Positions 24,600 to 36,277 of a DNA stretch of 51,940 bases are shown here, one piece after another (positions within the stretch are counted from its first letter, which is position 1; each line of letters opens with the position of its first letter). Made by a program: the position numbers and the translations under genes. The DNA is from Alectoria sarmentosa (lineage: Eukaryota > Ascomycota > Lecanoromycetes > Lecanorales > Parmeliaceae). The stretch lies in the NCBI GenBank assembly GCA_009733775.1, contig WOGZ01000242.1:1-51940 (forward strand), written 5' to 3'. The notes under the pieces are model-generated. The model had not been told where the DNA came from, ran no database searches, and was given only the letters and a program-made list of their open reading frames with translations.

Positions 24600-25326
24600 A
24601 ACGCCCTCGAATTATATAAAAAATTTAAACTTTTTATCGTTTTTATTATCTTTTAATAAATCGATTAATAACGCAATTATAATAAAATAATTATAAATAA
24701 ATCGTCGATAAAAGTTTATAAAATTTAAAAAGATTTGCATTTCACGATAACTTTTTAATTTAAATCAATTTTTGATGATCGTTATTCACTTTTGATTCAT
24801 CGCAACGTTTTTAATAAATACGATAAATTTTAAAAATTCAATTTATTTAATATAAAATTAACACTTTTTCAAATTAATATATAATTAAAATGAATATAAT
24901 CGTTTAAACATTTATTTAATATATCGTTAATATTTCGATATATCGACGTTATAAATCAAAATATTATTCAAATATATCACATAAATAACATTTATTAAGT
25001 CGATAAAAACTTTATTAATATATATTTAAAATGTAATCGAAGCATTAATTAATTTAAAAAACATAATTAAATATTCAAAATAATTATAACGAATTCGAAA
25101 CGCAATTTTTTATTCATTATCTTTTTTAATTCGAATTTTATAATAAACATTTTTCAAATTCAATTTTGTAAAAATCTTAACGTTATATAAACGATTTAAT
25201 GTTTTTATAATCAAAGATAATGAATGTCGATTTTTGATAATTATCGCATTTAATCTTTTATAATTTATATATAAACGCAATTCGTTATTTTTTTTAAATA
25301 TAAATAAAATTAACGCTTTTGCGAAG
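24600..25326 (-). pseudogene. Decayed Ty3/gypsy reverse transcriptase and connection region
   Basis: Read on the - strand from 25326: LRLYINYKRLNAI, KIFTKLNLKN.YY and AFRIRYNYFEYL correspond to conserved gypsy palm and finger motifs. The catalytic box reads YLNN (24957-24974) where the family has YLDD. NLKKC.F and a later FLNFINFYRRFI (connection region, about 24690) follow. Both catalytic Asp codons have become Asn, and several W and Q codons are stops. Gene is dead. Confidence 0.85.
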
Positions 25327-27277
25327 AAAATCGAATATTAAATTCAATTTTTATAAAAAACACTTTTCAAATATTATCGCAATTTCGATAATTTTATTTA
25401 AAATTAATTATATAAAAACTTATATAACGATTAATTATTATTTTCAATTTTAATAATATAATTTTTTTATTTAAACATAAATAAGACTTTAATCTTTTTT
25501 TTAAAAAAAACGTTTTTATATTTTAACAATTCCTTAAAAACCTTTAAATCAAACACGTTTTTTTTTTCGTTTTACGTCGTTATAACGCACACGATTGCGA
25601 ATACATAAAATTCTTTATTAATATTCGCAACGAATTAATCAAATTTTTTAATTTAAATCTTTTCAAAATTGATTTTGAATTTTTATTAAATCGTTTTAAA
25701 GTTAAATAATATATGCAATTAATTCAAAATAAACATATTTAAAACGATATTAAAATCTTTTTAATCGATAATATAAAATAATATTTTATATTATTTATTT
25801 TGATTTTAATTATTAATTAATTAATAATTTAATATATAAACGTTATAACAATATATGCTTTAATCGTTTAACGTTTTCGACGTTAATAAAATAACGTTAT
25901 TATAAAATTATAAATTTCATTAAATTATAAATGTTTATAATATTAAATTAATATAAATTTTCAAATCAAATAAAGTAACGAATTATTTTAATTCATTTTA
26001 AATTATAATTCACTTTTTTATAATGATAAAAAAGATAACTTTTATTTCTCATTTTTTCGATTTCGCTTTTAAAACGATTACGAAATCAAATCATTTTTTA
26101 TTATAACGACGACGATATAAATAATCGATTTATTTTTATTCGAATAATTAAATTTAATATAATCTTTTTTATCATAATAAAAATAAATAAAATCTTTATA
26201 TTCGATTTCGAATTCGCTTTTTCGTTTATTTTCGTTATTTTCATAAATATATAAAATTTTAACGTTATTATCACGATTAAATTTATTAAATTTCGAAATT
26301 TAAAAATTTAAAAACGAAGCTTTTGCATTTTTGTTTTCGAAAAATTTAAAATTTAAATTATAATCGCTTTTTTCGCGCACGCGTTTAAAAATTCATTTAT
26401 ATATAATAATTATAATAAAAATTTTCTCACATTATTTAAACACATTATTATTATTTAAAATTCGATTCTTTAACGTAAATTAAAGCTTCGTAAAAAAAAA
26501 GTTGATTTTATACTTTTTTATTAAAAATGACAAATAAATCTTTAACTCTTTTAAATATATTTTGAAAATCGTGATTTTTTAATTAAATTTCTATTTAATC
26601 TCTTTTCATTTTTTATAAACGAATAAATAACGATTAATCGAGTCGACGATAAAATTAAATAAAAAAATTTTGAAATTTTTATACGTCACATTAATAAAAC
26701 CCTTTTTTTTATATTCGATATATCATTAATTATTAACATTATTTTTTAAAAATTTTATACAATAAACAATTTTTAAAATATCGATAATAAAATATTTAAA
26801 GATTTCGATAAAAATAATTTTCGCATCGTGAAATCAACGCATATGTTTTCTTTCACTTTTGTTTTAATAAAATTTCAATTTTTTAAAACGAATAATTTTG
26901 ATTTTAAAAATAAATATTTTCGTTAAAGACGAGATCGCGAGCGTAATAATTAACATTTCGATTATAAATGAAATTATAAACGTAATAATTAACATTTCTT
27001 TAACGATATTTCACGAACTCTCATTGCGAAATTCATTATTACGAACTTTTAACGCAAAAAATTTATTTTTTTATTAAAAACGACGATTTTTTTCCTTAAC
27101 ACGTTTAAAACGTTTTTTCAAATTAATTTCCTTTTTAAAAATAAATTCTCGAAATTCGTTAACGCTATTTAAACGTTTATTTTGATTATTTTCGATTTTA
27201 AATATTCGAGTTTTAAATGAAATCGATATCGCAACGACATTAAGTCTTTTTTTTCGAAAATTTTAAAAGATTAAAAT

Positions 27278-27576
27278 TATAAAGCGTATTATTTATATCG
27301 TTAAATAAACGTAAATAAATAAATATATATAAAAAACGTAATGTTATTATTGAGTTTAATAATTAAATTATATAATAAAATTAATTTTTAAAAATCAGAA
27401 AAAAACTTCAAGGTATATTAAATAAATATATGTTTATTAAATATTTTTATCGACGGGGTAATTGCGAAATCAATTTAATTAAATCTAAATTTTATAACCC
27501 TCATAAAAACTCATAAAAAATGACGTCACGATGGCGCATATCTTATATAAAACGCATATAATTATTCGATTTAACA
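27278..27576 (-). repeat. 5' LTR (right) of the gypsy element at 20387-27576
   Basis: 299 bp. It pairs with 20387-20684 and starts TATAAA (mutated TG) and ends TTTAACA. It is the upstream LTR given the - orientation of pol, so it would hold the promoter. Confidence 0.9.
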
Positions 27577-27581
27577 TTTAA

Positions 27582-30500
27582 TTAATGTGAACAATATTTA
27601 TTTTAGTAAAAAATTTGAATTTATATTATTATTAATAATGAAATTCGATATAATATTTAAATGTTTATTTTCGTTTAAGTTATTATTGAAAATAAGAATT
27701 TTAAGTTTTAAAATTATTTTTTAATGCATTTAAACATAATTTTATTAAAACTTTTTATACATTTTTATATTTTCGTTAACGATCGCGATTTAAAGTCTTA
27801 AATTAATAATAATTAATTATTAAGAATATAAAAATATTATTTAATTATATTGCTATTATTATTTTTACGAAAATATAATCGATAAACGTAAAAGTTAAAT
27901 ATTTCGTATACAATTTTAAAAGATAATTTAAGTTAAAACTTTAAAGAAATTTATTTATTATATAATCAAATTTTGTAAAATATTTTCGAGCGTAATTAAT
28001 TACTTTATTATAAAATAAATAAACTTTAATAAAGATTTATATTTTTATTAATTAACAAAATTATTAAAATCATTAATAAAAATTTGTAAAAACGATCGAA
28101 ATATAAATTTATTTAATTTATTAATAATTATTTAAACGCGAATCTCGAAGATAAGATTTAATAAGTTATTAATCGTTAAAAGACTTATTTAAAAAAATTA
28201 TTAATTATATTTCATTATCGCAATCTTTTGATATAAGATTATAACTTCGTAAAGAATTATTAAATTGTTTCTTCTTTTAAACGTTAAACTCGAATCGTTA
28301 ATTAAAAATCATTAAAATTGACGTAAATTGTGAAGTTATTTAATAAATATTTCATAAATACGTGTTTAAGATCGTAGTAATTCGAAGTATTATATAATTA
28401 TATATTCGTCTTTTATATATTTACAAGTTAAGGTTTATGAATTAAATTTATAATACTTAAAATAAATAAAGGCGGAACGAATTTAAATAACGTCGATCAA
28501 GCGAACTCTGCTTGCTTTTTTATGCGTATATAATTTACTTTTATTGCTATATAAAAAGCATTTATTTAATAATTTTATTTTTAATATATTTAATCGAATA
28601 ATTCGATTATTTTCTTAATAAATCGTTTAAAATTATAATAAATAAATCGATTTTATTAATAATTCGATTTAAGATTATATATAATTAATTATAAACGAAG
28701 ATCTTCGATTATAAACATAAATCGATTTATTATAAAATTAATTTTACGATTTATTAATTATTATATTAAAAATTAAACGAATTAAATATTGAATGCGTCG
28801 AAAGAAAATATATAAATTATTCGAATCGAACGAAGCAAAAAATATGCGTGATATATAATAACGTTTATTATTATATTCGTTTTTAAAAATGTAATAATCG
28901 AATATCTTAAATTCAATATACTTGACTTATAAACTTGTTTTATTGCATAAACTTTATAATTGTTATAAATTCTTTAATAACATTATTATATAACTCTTTT
29001 TCAATTATAAATAATAAGATAATAATAAAATTGATTTAAAAATGTTTATTAATTCGATAAATAAAAGAAAATTATCTTCTTTATTAATAACTTGATTATG
29101 ATTAATATATATTATTTTGATTTTAAAGAATTTATTAAAGATTTAATTATTAAATTAAACGATATTTTTATTAAAAATGTAAAGAATCGCCTTAAAGATA
29201 TAAAAATTAAATGTTCGATATAAACTCAAATCTCGATAAATAGCATTAATTAAATTTATAATAATGTTATTTAATAATTAATCGATAAATTAATCGACAA
29301 TTTTATATTTTTTTATATTTATTAAAGTTTTATTATTCATATTTAAAAGATTATTTGCGAATATTTTTATATTAACACGACTTTGCTCAATTAAATTCGA
29401 ATTGCGAAATCTTATATTTTTCGTGAATTTGAGAATTCGAATGTGATTTTATAAATATAAGATTTTAAAAATAAATGTAATAATACGCTTTAATTTAACG
29501 TTTTTAATAATTAATAAAATTTAACGAAAATCGTTATAAAAGTATATAATTATATTATTAAACGATTTAAGATTTTTGCGAATGTCTTAAAATATACGAT
29601 TAATAATTTCGATATTATAACGATTTTGCATCGAAATTTCGTCTCAAAAAATTAATTCAATTGCACACAATAATTCGATTAAATCGAATTCATTTATAAT
29701 ATCGTAAAAGAATTGAATAATAATATTTAAAAAGATCTTAAAGCGAAAATAAACGATATAATCTTTTAAAAAAAAAAAACGATGTTTGAAGAAATTATAA
29801 CAATTATCATCTTAAAGACCTCGCGTATTCTTTATAAAATGATGTTTTAAAACATAATTTTATTAATACTTTCATAATCGTCTAGAAAAAAGAAATAATC
29901 ATTGAAAAAAAACATCGCCTTTCAAATAACGTTTATAATCATCGTTTAATTATTATTAAAATTCGTTTACATTTACTCTTAAACGTTCGTTTAATAAAAA
30001 CGTTTTTCGCGTAAAAGACGATTACGTTCGTCGTTATAATGTTATTTATAATTATGTTACACTTTTAATAAATCAAAATCATTAATTAAATTAATATTTT
30101 TTATAAAGTTGAAATTGTTTTTTTTCAAACGAATTTGAATCAAATGAAAATAAAAATCTTCGATAATAATTTATTTCGTTTATGTATCGTTTAATAAAGC
30201 GAAATCTTAATAATAAGTTTGAAAAATATATATATAATCGTTAAAAAACTTAAATAAAAAAATGTGTTAATGATAAAAGAGAATAAAAGAAATTGCGAGT
30301 AAAAAAAAAAATACGTTTAATGAGATCACTTTTGATAAAAAAAAAAACATTATATCAAAAAAAGTGATAATGTTTTATTATAATAAATAATGCGATAATT
30401 TTCTTCTTTCGCAATTAAGACACTTTGAAAAAAATTGCGAAAAAAAAAAAAATACGTTTAACGAAATCACTTTTGATAAAAGAAAAAAACAACATCACAT

Positions 30501-31699
30501 TAAAAAAAGTGATGATGTTTTATTATAATAAATAACGCGATAATTTTCTTTTTTCGCAATTGAGACACTTTTATATATTAATTAAATTGAATTATATATC
30601 TCATTTTATATTTATTTTATAAATCAAATAATTTATTGAATTCATAATTAAATAAAATTATTATAAATAAACTTCGTAAAAAGCTTTCGTTTTTTTAAAT
30701 ATTTATTTTCTTTAAAATCTCATCTCATTCGACGTTATTATGCGTGAAATCTTTTATTATATAAACGACATAATAATTTGAAAAAAAATTATCGTTTATC
30801 GTTTATAAATTTTTATAAAATAAAAGACTCGATACGTTTAAAAGAAGAAAACGTAAATAATAAAATTCGTTTACGTTGAAATTAATATAATATATTCTCG
30901 CAATGATATCGATACGTCTTTAACGTGAACTTCATTTTTAAATATTTTAAATATTCTTTTTTTAAACGTAATGCTTCGATAAATTAATGTAAAAAAAATC
31001 TATTAATCGTTTTTACTATTAACGTCGTATATTTAATTAAAAGAAGATTATAAAAAAGATTTAACGTTCGTTTATTATTATTATATCAAATAATTGAAAG
31101 TCATTATTAAAGATCATGATTTGTTAATTTAAAAGATAAATAAACAATCGCTTTATAGCAAAATTGTGATTATATAATTTAAAATCAAATATTTTTTAAT
31201 AAATCTTTATTGATCTCACTCAACGTGCGTTTTGATACTTTTAAATCTCATTTATCGAATTTATCACACCGTTTTCGTTCATTTATTTCATTTAAAAATT
31301 AACTTAATTATTACTTTTATAAACGTACTTGAAAATATATTTATAAATTTTAACATTAACGTAAATTTTTACATTAATGTGAGCATTATATTTAATTAAC
31401 AAATATAAATTATAAAAAATCACTCAATAATTTTATTTAAATTCATTTTTTAAAATCACAATAGATTTATATTAATAATAAATAAAATATTCGATATTTA
31501 ATTTAAAGATAATATAATCGTTAAACTTTTTAAAAATCGCTTATTACATTAATTTTTATTCGAATTTTAATAAAATAAAACGATATTCGTTTTGCTTATA
31601 ACGTAATAATTATAATTATTATAAATTATATATTTAATCACGATAATATAAAAATTGAAAAATCATATATGATTAAAGATTTTAATATTAATAATAACG
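27582..31699. other. A/T-rich DNA between two retroelements
   Basis: No recognisable gene. It contains the 142-bp tandem duplication at 30291-30571. A slightly richer patch at about 28465-28525 includes an imperfect AAGC...GCTT hairpin; nothing further can be said about it. Confidence 0.55.
30291..30571. repeat. Tandem duplication, two units of about 140 bp
   Basis: Units 30291-30432 and 30433-30571 share AATTGCGA, an A-run, ATACGTTTAA, ATCACTTTTGATAAAA, AAAAAGTGAT, ATGTTTTATTATAATAAATAA, GCGATAATTTTCTT and CGCAATT.AGACACTTT. Within each unit ATCACTTTT and AAAAAGTGAT are inverted, and GCGA...TCGC forms a second inverted pair, so each unit can fold as a hairpin. Origin unknown; possibly a duplicated MITE remnant. 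Confidence 0.8.
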
Positions 31700-31704
31700 T
31701 TTAT

Positions 31705-31870
31705 TGTTAAAATTAATATAAAGTTTAAAATTATATGAGTGTATATAACGAGAATAATAAGTTTAAAAAATTATATATAAGAAAAAGAGATTTATATGTA
31801 GATTTCTAAATTACGTTAAATCGAATAAAGCTAAGTGAGCAGTAGGGCTGAGTAAGATACGCTCGTAACA
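31705..31870 (-). repeat. Left LTR (166 bp) of the element at 31705-36272
   Basis: Starts TGTTAAAATT and ends GCTCGTAACA. Identical in length to the right LTR, with long shared blocks such as ATATGAGTGTATATAACGAG. Differences are mainly C/T and G/A. Confidence 0.9.
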
Positions 31871-34137
31871 TTATTTCCTCTTTTAAATAACGATGATTTT
31901 TATCGTTATAGATCGATGTAGATTTTTCTTATCGATGATATAAAGTTTATAATTTTTATTAAACAGAATCGCTATATATATATGCTCGTTGATTGAAAAT
32001 ATTTTATAAAAATAAAGCCTTTTTGATGCTCTGACAACGTTCTTTTTCGGCGACGACGGCGATATCGATTTTATATTTGAAACGTTCGCTGATAATCTCG
32101 TCGCGAGCTTGATATTATAACGTTATAAAATTTTAAAAATAAAGAAAATTGGTATAAAAATGAACAAATTATGATTATAAACGCAATTTGATGTTTTGAT
32201 AATATAATAATTTTTTTAAATTCTGATATCGTAATTATAAGAGATTTAGAAAATAATACGATTTAATTGATTCGATTAATTTCGAGTCGTAGACGTTAAA
32301 CCTTATTTAAACGTCGCATAATTTGATGTGAATTTTTCGATGACTTTCTTTATTAAAATGTAAAAGTATAAATTCGTATAAATGTTTTGACGACGATAGC
32401 GAGATCAATTGACGATATGATATATTTTCGAACATCGTTTATGCATATATTAATAAAGACGTTATGCTTAATAAGTTTTATATAATCGAATAATTATATA
32501 ATAAATGTTTAAATATTCGACTTTGCAATAATGAATAATGTAATTTTGATAGTCGAATTCGAACATTTGAAACGAGATTTTTGATAATCGAATAAGGAAT
32601 TATAAACTTTGCTTAATGTGAGAATAACTCATTTCTCTTTATCAAATCGCTTATAAAGATTTTAAATGAATATGATAAAGTTCTCTTCTTTATGATAGTG
32701 ATGTTCGTATTGTTAAATATCGTCTCAAAGATAGAGAGTGACGTTAAATCAAATTTGTGAGTCGCAATGCTCATAATAACGAAGAAAGATATTAACTTTT
32801 AACATTCGCGATTTCGAATATGATTATGAAATTTATTTTTGAAGTCGAATATTTTCTTATAGCGGTTGTAAGAGAATTTATCGCATATAGTTTTTTGATT
32901 ATTAATAGTAATCGATTGATCGATGAAAATAAAATTAAGTAAATAATGCATTTATAATACTCAATAAATAATTGCGAAGTTGTATGCGAAATAACTAATT
33001 TCGAAGCTAATTGAATAGGTTTTTTGAAAATTATACTGCAGTGAAGAATCAAAGAAATCGATATCGATGATTTAATCAAAAAATTGATATAAAAAGCTTT
33101 TCGAATTTAATAAAGCAATATTGAAAAGATTTTTAATAATTCAATATTATGAAGGCGGCTTTGAAGGAAAAAAGGTGATGATTCTCTATTGCAGAAATAT
33201 TAAGTTTGTGATGTTTGATTGTGATGTTGAAATTTTTGATGTTGAGATTTTGATTGAGATTTTATTGTTTCGATGTTGTTTCTTTCGAAAACGACAACGA
33301 TGTCATTTTTTGATTGTTTAACTCGTCATAAAAATTGCGTAAAATATCGAATGTGATTTTTCGAATGAGAATGATTTGATAAAGTGATTAATTATTTCGT
33401 TATTAAGTTATTGCGGGAAAGCGAAGCGAAGAAGAATATTTTTAAAATAATTTAAAACATTCGTTTTTTATTCGTTTGAAATATCGTTGAGAATCTAGAA
33501 ATTCTAAATAATTTTTTTTTAAATGATATGATTTTGTGATTAAGAGGATTCTCGTGATTGAAGATCGAAAAATTAATAAAAATAAAACTTTTTGATGTCT
33601 CAACAATGTTTTTCTCCGGCGGCGACGACGATAATTTATTTTAGAAATTTAACGGATCGCTCGTCGCGAATACGTTATTATAACGTTATAAGATTTTAAT
33701 TTTAAAGACATTCGATAAAGAAATAAAGAAATTATGATTATGTGAACATTTAATTATGAGATAAACATATAAAATCTAATTTTCGAGCAGAGAAGAAATC
33801 GTTAAATGATATAATTTGATTAATTCGAGCGTTTTCGAGTCGTAAATTTTAAATTTTATTTGAATATCGTATATATTCTAATAATGATTTAAATAATCTT
33901 TTTTATAAATGTTATACATATAATATCGAACGAGATTATCGACGACGATAACGAGATTCTTTGACGATATGATATACTTTCGAATATCGTTTATATATAT
34001 ATTAATAAAAGCGTTATGCTTAATAAATTTGATATAATATTGTTAATGAATATTAAATTTATAAACGATCGTTTTTATAGTAGCAAAAAAAAAACGGATT
34101 TGAGACGTATTTTTCAAATAGAGAATTAGTTCAAATC

Positions 34138-34285
34138 GTTTAAAATAGCATATTCGAGGTTTTTGCCGAATCGTATACTAGTTTTACGTTATATCGTATC
34201 TTTTTTATTATTAATGTTAATACATAATAATACTTAAAAATCACGAATTTGAGTCTTCGAAGTTAAATTATATGCTATTTTAACG
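34138..34285. repeat. 148-bp segment bounded by an inverted repeat
   Basis: CGTTTAAAATAGCATAT at the left and ATATGCTATTTTAACG at the right are inverted copies differing by one extra T; the inner 12 bp (34142-34153 and 34270-34281) match perfectly. It lies in the part of the second internal copy of the LTR element that has no counterpart in the first, so it may be a small inserted element. Confidence 0.55.
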
Positions 34286-35092
34286 ATATTAAGTCTCTTA
34301 GCTGAGTTGAGTATTAATAAATCTAATTAATATATAACTTTACTCTTAACTGCGAAGCAATTCAAAATCTTTTCAACGTCGATATTTTTCTGAATTAAAG
34401 CGAGAAATAATGGCGTATTTGTTACGATTTTTATATATAACTTCAAGTTTTATCTTAGCGTATTGTTTAGCGAATGCGATTGTCTTTTGATATATTATTA
34501 TTTATACTTTTTTCTTTACGCTAAGTCGTTGATAAAAATTAACTCGTGTTAAATATTTTTTATGTTATAAAAGTGTTTAATCTCGTTCGATGTTTATTAT
34601 TATATATGCTTCTCATAATCGTTTAATAATATTATTTTTTAAACATTTTATTAATTAACGTTTTAATTGATTTTCATCATATTTTATAAATTTTATATAA
34701 AAGTCGAAAAATGATTATTCGACTTCTTATTTAAGGTTATTAAATATATAATTATTTATTTTATATAAAATATATAGCGATGTTTTATAAAAATCGTTAA
34801 ATTGATTCAAAACGTTTTAAGTAATATTATAAAAGTTTATAATATAATTTCGACGTTTCGATATTGTGTGCTCGCTTATCTTTTTAATAAATCGTGATAT
34901 AACGTAATTGATTTAAAATGCGTTAATAAAATAATAATTCTTATTAAAAAAAAGCTTGTCTTGAATTCGTAACTTTTAATTCTCGAATTTGAATTTATCG
35001 ATATCATTGAAAATAAATGAATTTGATAATTTAAGATTAAGTATAAATTTAAGTGATTATTTATATATTTTAGAAAATCGTTTTAGCGTTTA

Positions 35093-35330
35093 AAGGTTTT
35101 GTAACGAAGGCGGGGGAGAAGATATAATGTTGTCAAATAATTTTTGATCTTATAATTTCTGATTTAAAGGCTTATTTTTCGATTGGTTTTTCTATTATTA
35201 AAATTGTCGATATGTTTTCAACGTTTCGAGATCTCGTAGCGGAGGCGGAGAAGAAGATGCAAAGTTATTATATAATTTTTGATCCTATGATTTTTGATTT
35301 GTAAACTATCTTTTCGATTAATTTTTTTGA
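35093..35330. repeat. Tandem duplication of about 135 bp
   Basis: GTAACGAAGGCGGGGGAGAAG (from 35101) recurs as GTAGCGGAGGCGGAGAAGAAG (from 35236). In both copies TAATTTTTGATC, AT.ATTT.TGATTT and a TTTTCGATT run follow. The units contain the most G/C-rich stretches of the element. Confidence 0.75.
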
Positions 35331-36106
35331 AATCGTTAATAAAGGTCTTCAGCAGATAAAGAGCGTTATATTTATAATATGCGTAATCGTGACGAGTTGA
35401 AAGACGAATAACGAATATATAGATCTTCGTATATAAAATAAGATTGATTATTATATATAAGTCGCCGCTATAAAAAGACGTATTTTGATATTAATATAGG
35501 ATTTTGTTGAGAAGAATTCATCATGTGTTATATTTTCAACGTGGTTAAGTGTTATTAGATCGAATTTGTGAGGCGTTATATTCTTTGCGGCGGAGGCAGA
35601 CGCTATTGTGATATGCGTAACGATTATGATATTGAGATTTCGATGAAGGTTTTATCGTTTCGGTGTTGAAAATGTGTTTTCTTGCGAGGACGATAGCAGG
35701 CTCGTTTTTGAACCGATCGAGTCGCCGTAAAGAATATAAGTAATACGAATATTATTCTTTCGATAGCATTAAGTTCCGCCGGGTGTCAATGAGGTAGCGG
35801 TGAAGCTGAATGTGATTGAGTGTGTTTTGATGCGGGCAAATCTAGTAGAGCGAAGCGAAGAAAAATTTCTTTGAAATGTGATGTAGAACTCGTTTTTTAA
35901 TGGATTAAGTTGCTATTGAAAGCCTAAGTAGTGTGATATGTGTTCTTTCGAACGATGTAGGTTGCGATAAAGGTTTTTTTTAAATGTGAGATGTTTGTAT
36001 AATAGAAAAACCCAGCGTGTTCTTTATTAAACTCGATTACTTGTTTCGAGTAAGTAGAAAATTCATATATTCTCTTTATCGAGGGTATAAAAAAGATTTA
36101 TTATAA

Positions 36107-36272
36107 TATTAAAATTAGTATAAAGTTTAAAATTATATGAGTGTATATAACGAGAATAATAAGTTTAGAGAATTATATATAAAAAAGAAAGATTTATATA
36201 TAGATTTTTAAATCACGTTAAATCGAATAAGGCTAAGTGAGTAATAGAACTAAGTAGGGTACGCTCGTAACA
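36107..36272 (-). repeat. Right LTR (166 bp) of the element at 31705-36272
   Basis: Starts TATTAAAATT (mutated TG) and ends GCTCGTAACA, directly followed by the TTTAT target duplication at 36273-36277. Confidence 0.9.
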
Positions 36273-36277
36273 TTTAT

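Larger units (their letters stand above)
20387..27576 (-). mobile_element. Ty3/gypsy LTR retrotransposon, RIP-degraded, 7190 bp
   Basis: Direct LTRs at 20387-20684 (298 bp) and 27278-27576 (299 bp) bound the element, and TTTAA flanks it on both sides (20382-20386 and 27577-27581). The left LTR begins TGTAAG and ends TAACA; the right copy has TATAAA at its start, a G-to-A change. Decayed pol domains are readable on the - strand in the order reverse transcriptase, then integrase, the Ty3/gypsy order. No frame remains open across any domain, so the copy is dead. Gag is not recognisable. Confidence 0.9.
32015..35900. repeat. Large internal direct repeat inside the 4.6-kb LTR element
   Basis: Several blocks occur twice in the same order. 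32015-32480 matches 33583-34043 (shared features: TTTTTGATG near the left edge, a CGGCGACGACG-like run, TATTATAACGTTATAA, and GTTATGCTTAATAA near the right edge). 33221-33330 matches 35625-35740 (GATRTTGAGATTT...). 33410-33470 matches 35830-35900 (GAGCGAAGCGAAGAA-like). The interior is therefore built of two diverged copies, about 1.5 and 2.3 kb, the second enlarged by extra sequence. Confidence 0.75.
31705..36272 (-). mobile_element. LTR element without recognisable pol, 4568 bp (probably non-autonomous)
   Basis: Direct LTRs of identical length (166 bp) at 31705-31870 and 36107-36272 are flanked by TTTAT on both sides (31700-31704 and 36273-36277). The interior has no readable reverse transcriptase, integrase or protease, and instead contains long internal repeats. 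Its LTR (TGTTAAAATTAAT... to ...ACGCTCGTAACA) and the DNA next to its left LTR resemble the chromovirus LTR at 49917-50119 and the sequence following it, whose pol reads on the - strand; the orientation here is inferred from that. Interpretation: a non-autonomous element of the same family. A heavily deleted autonomous copy is the alternative. Confidence 0.85.
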
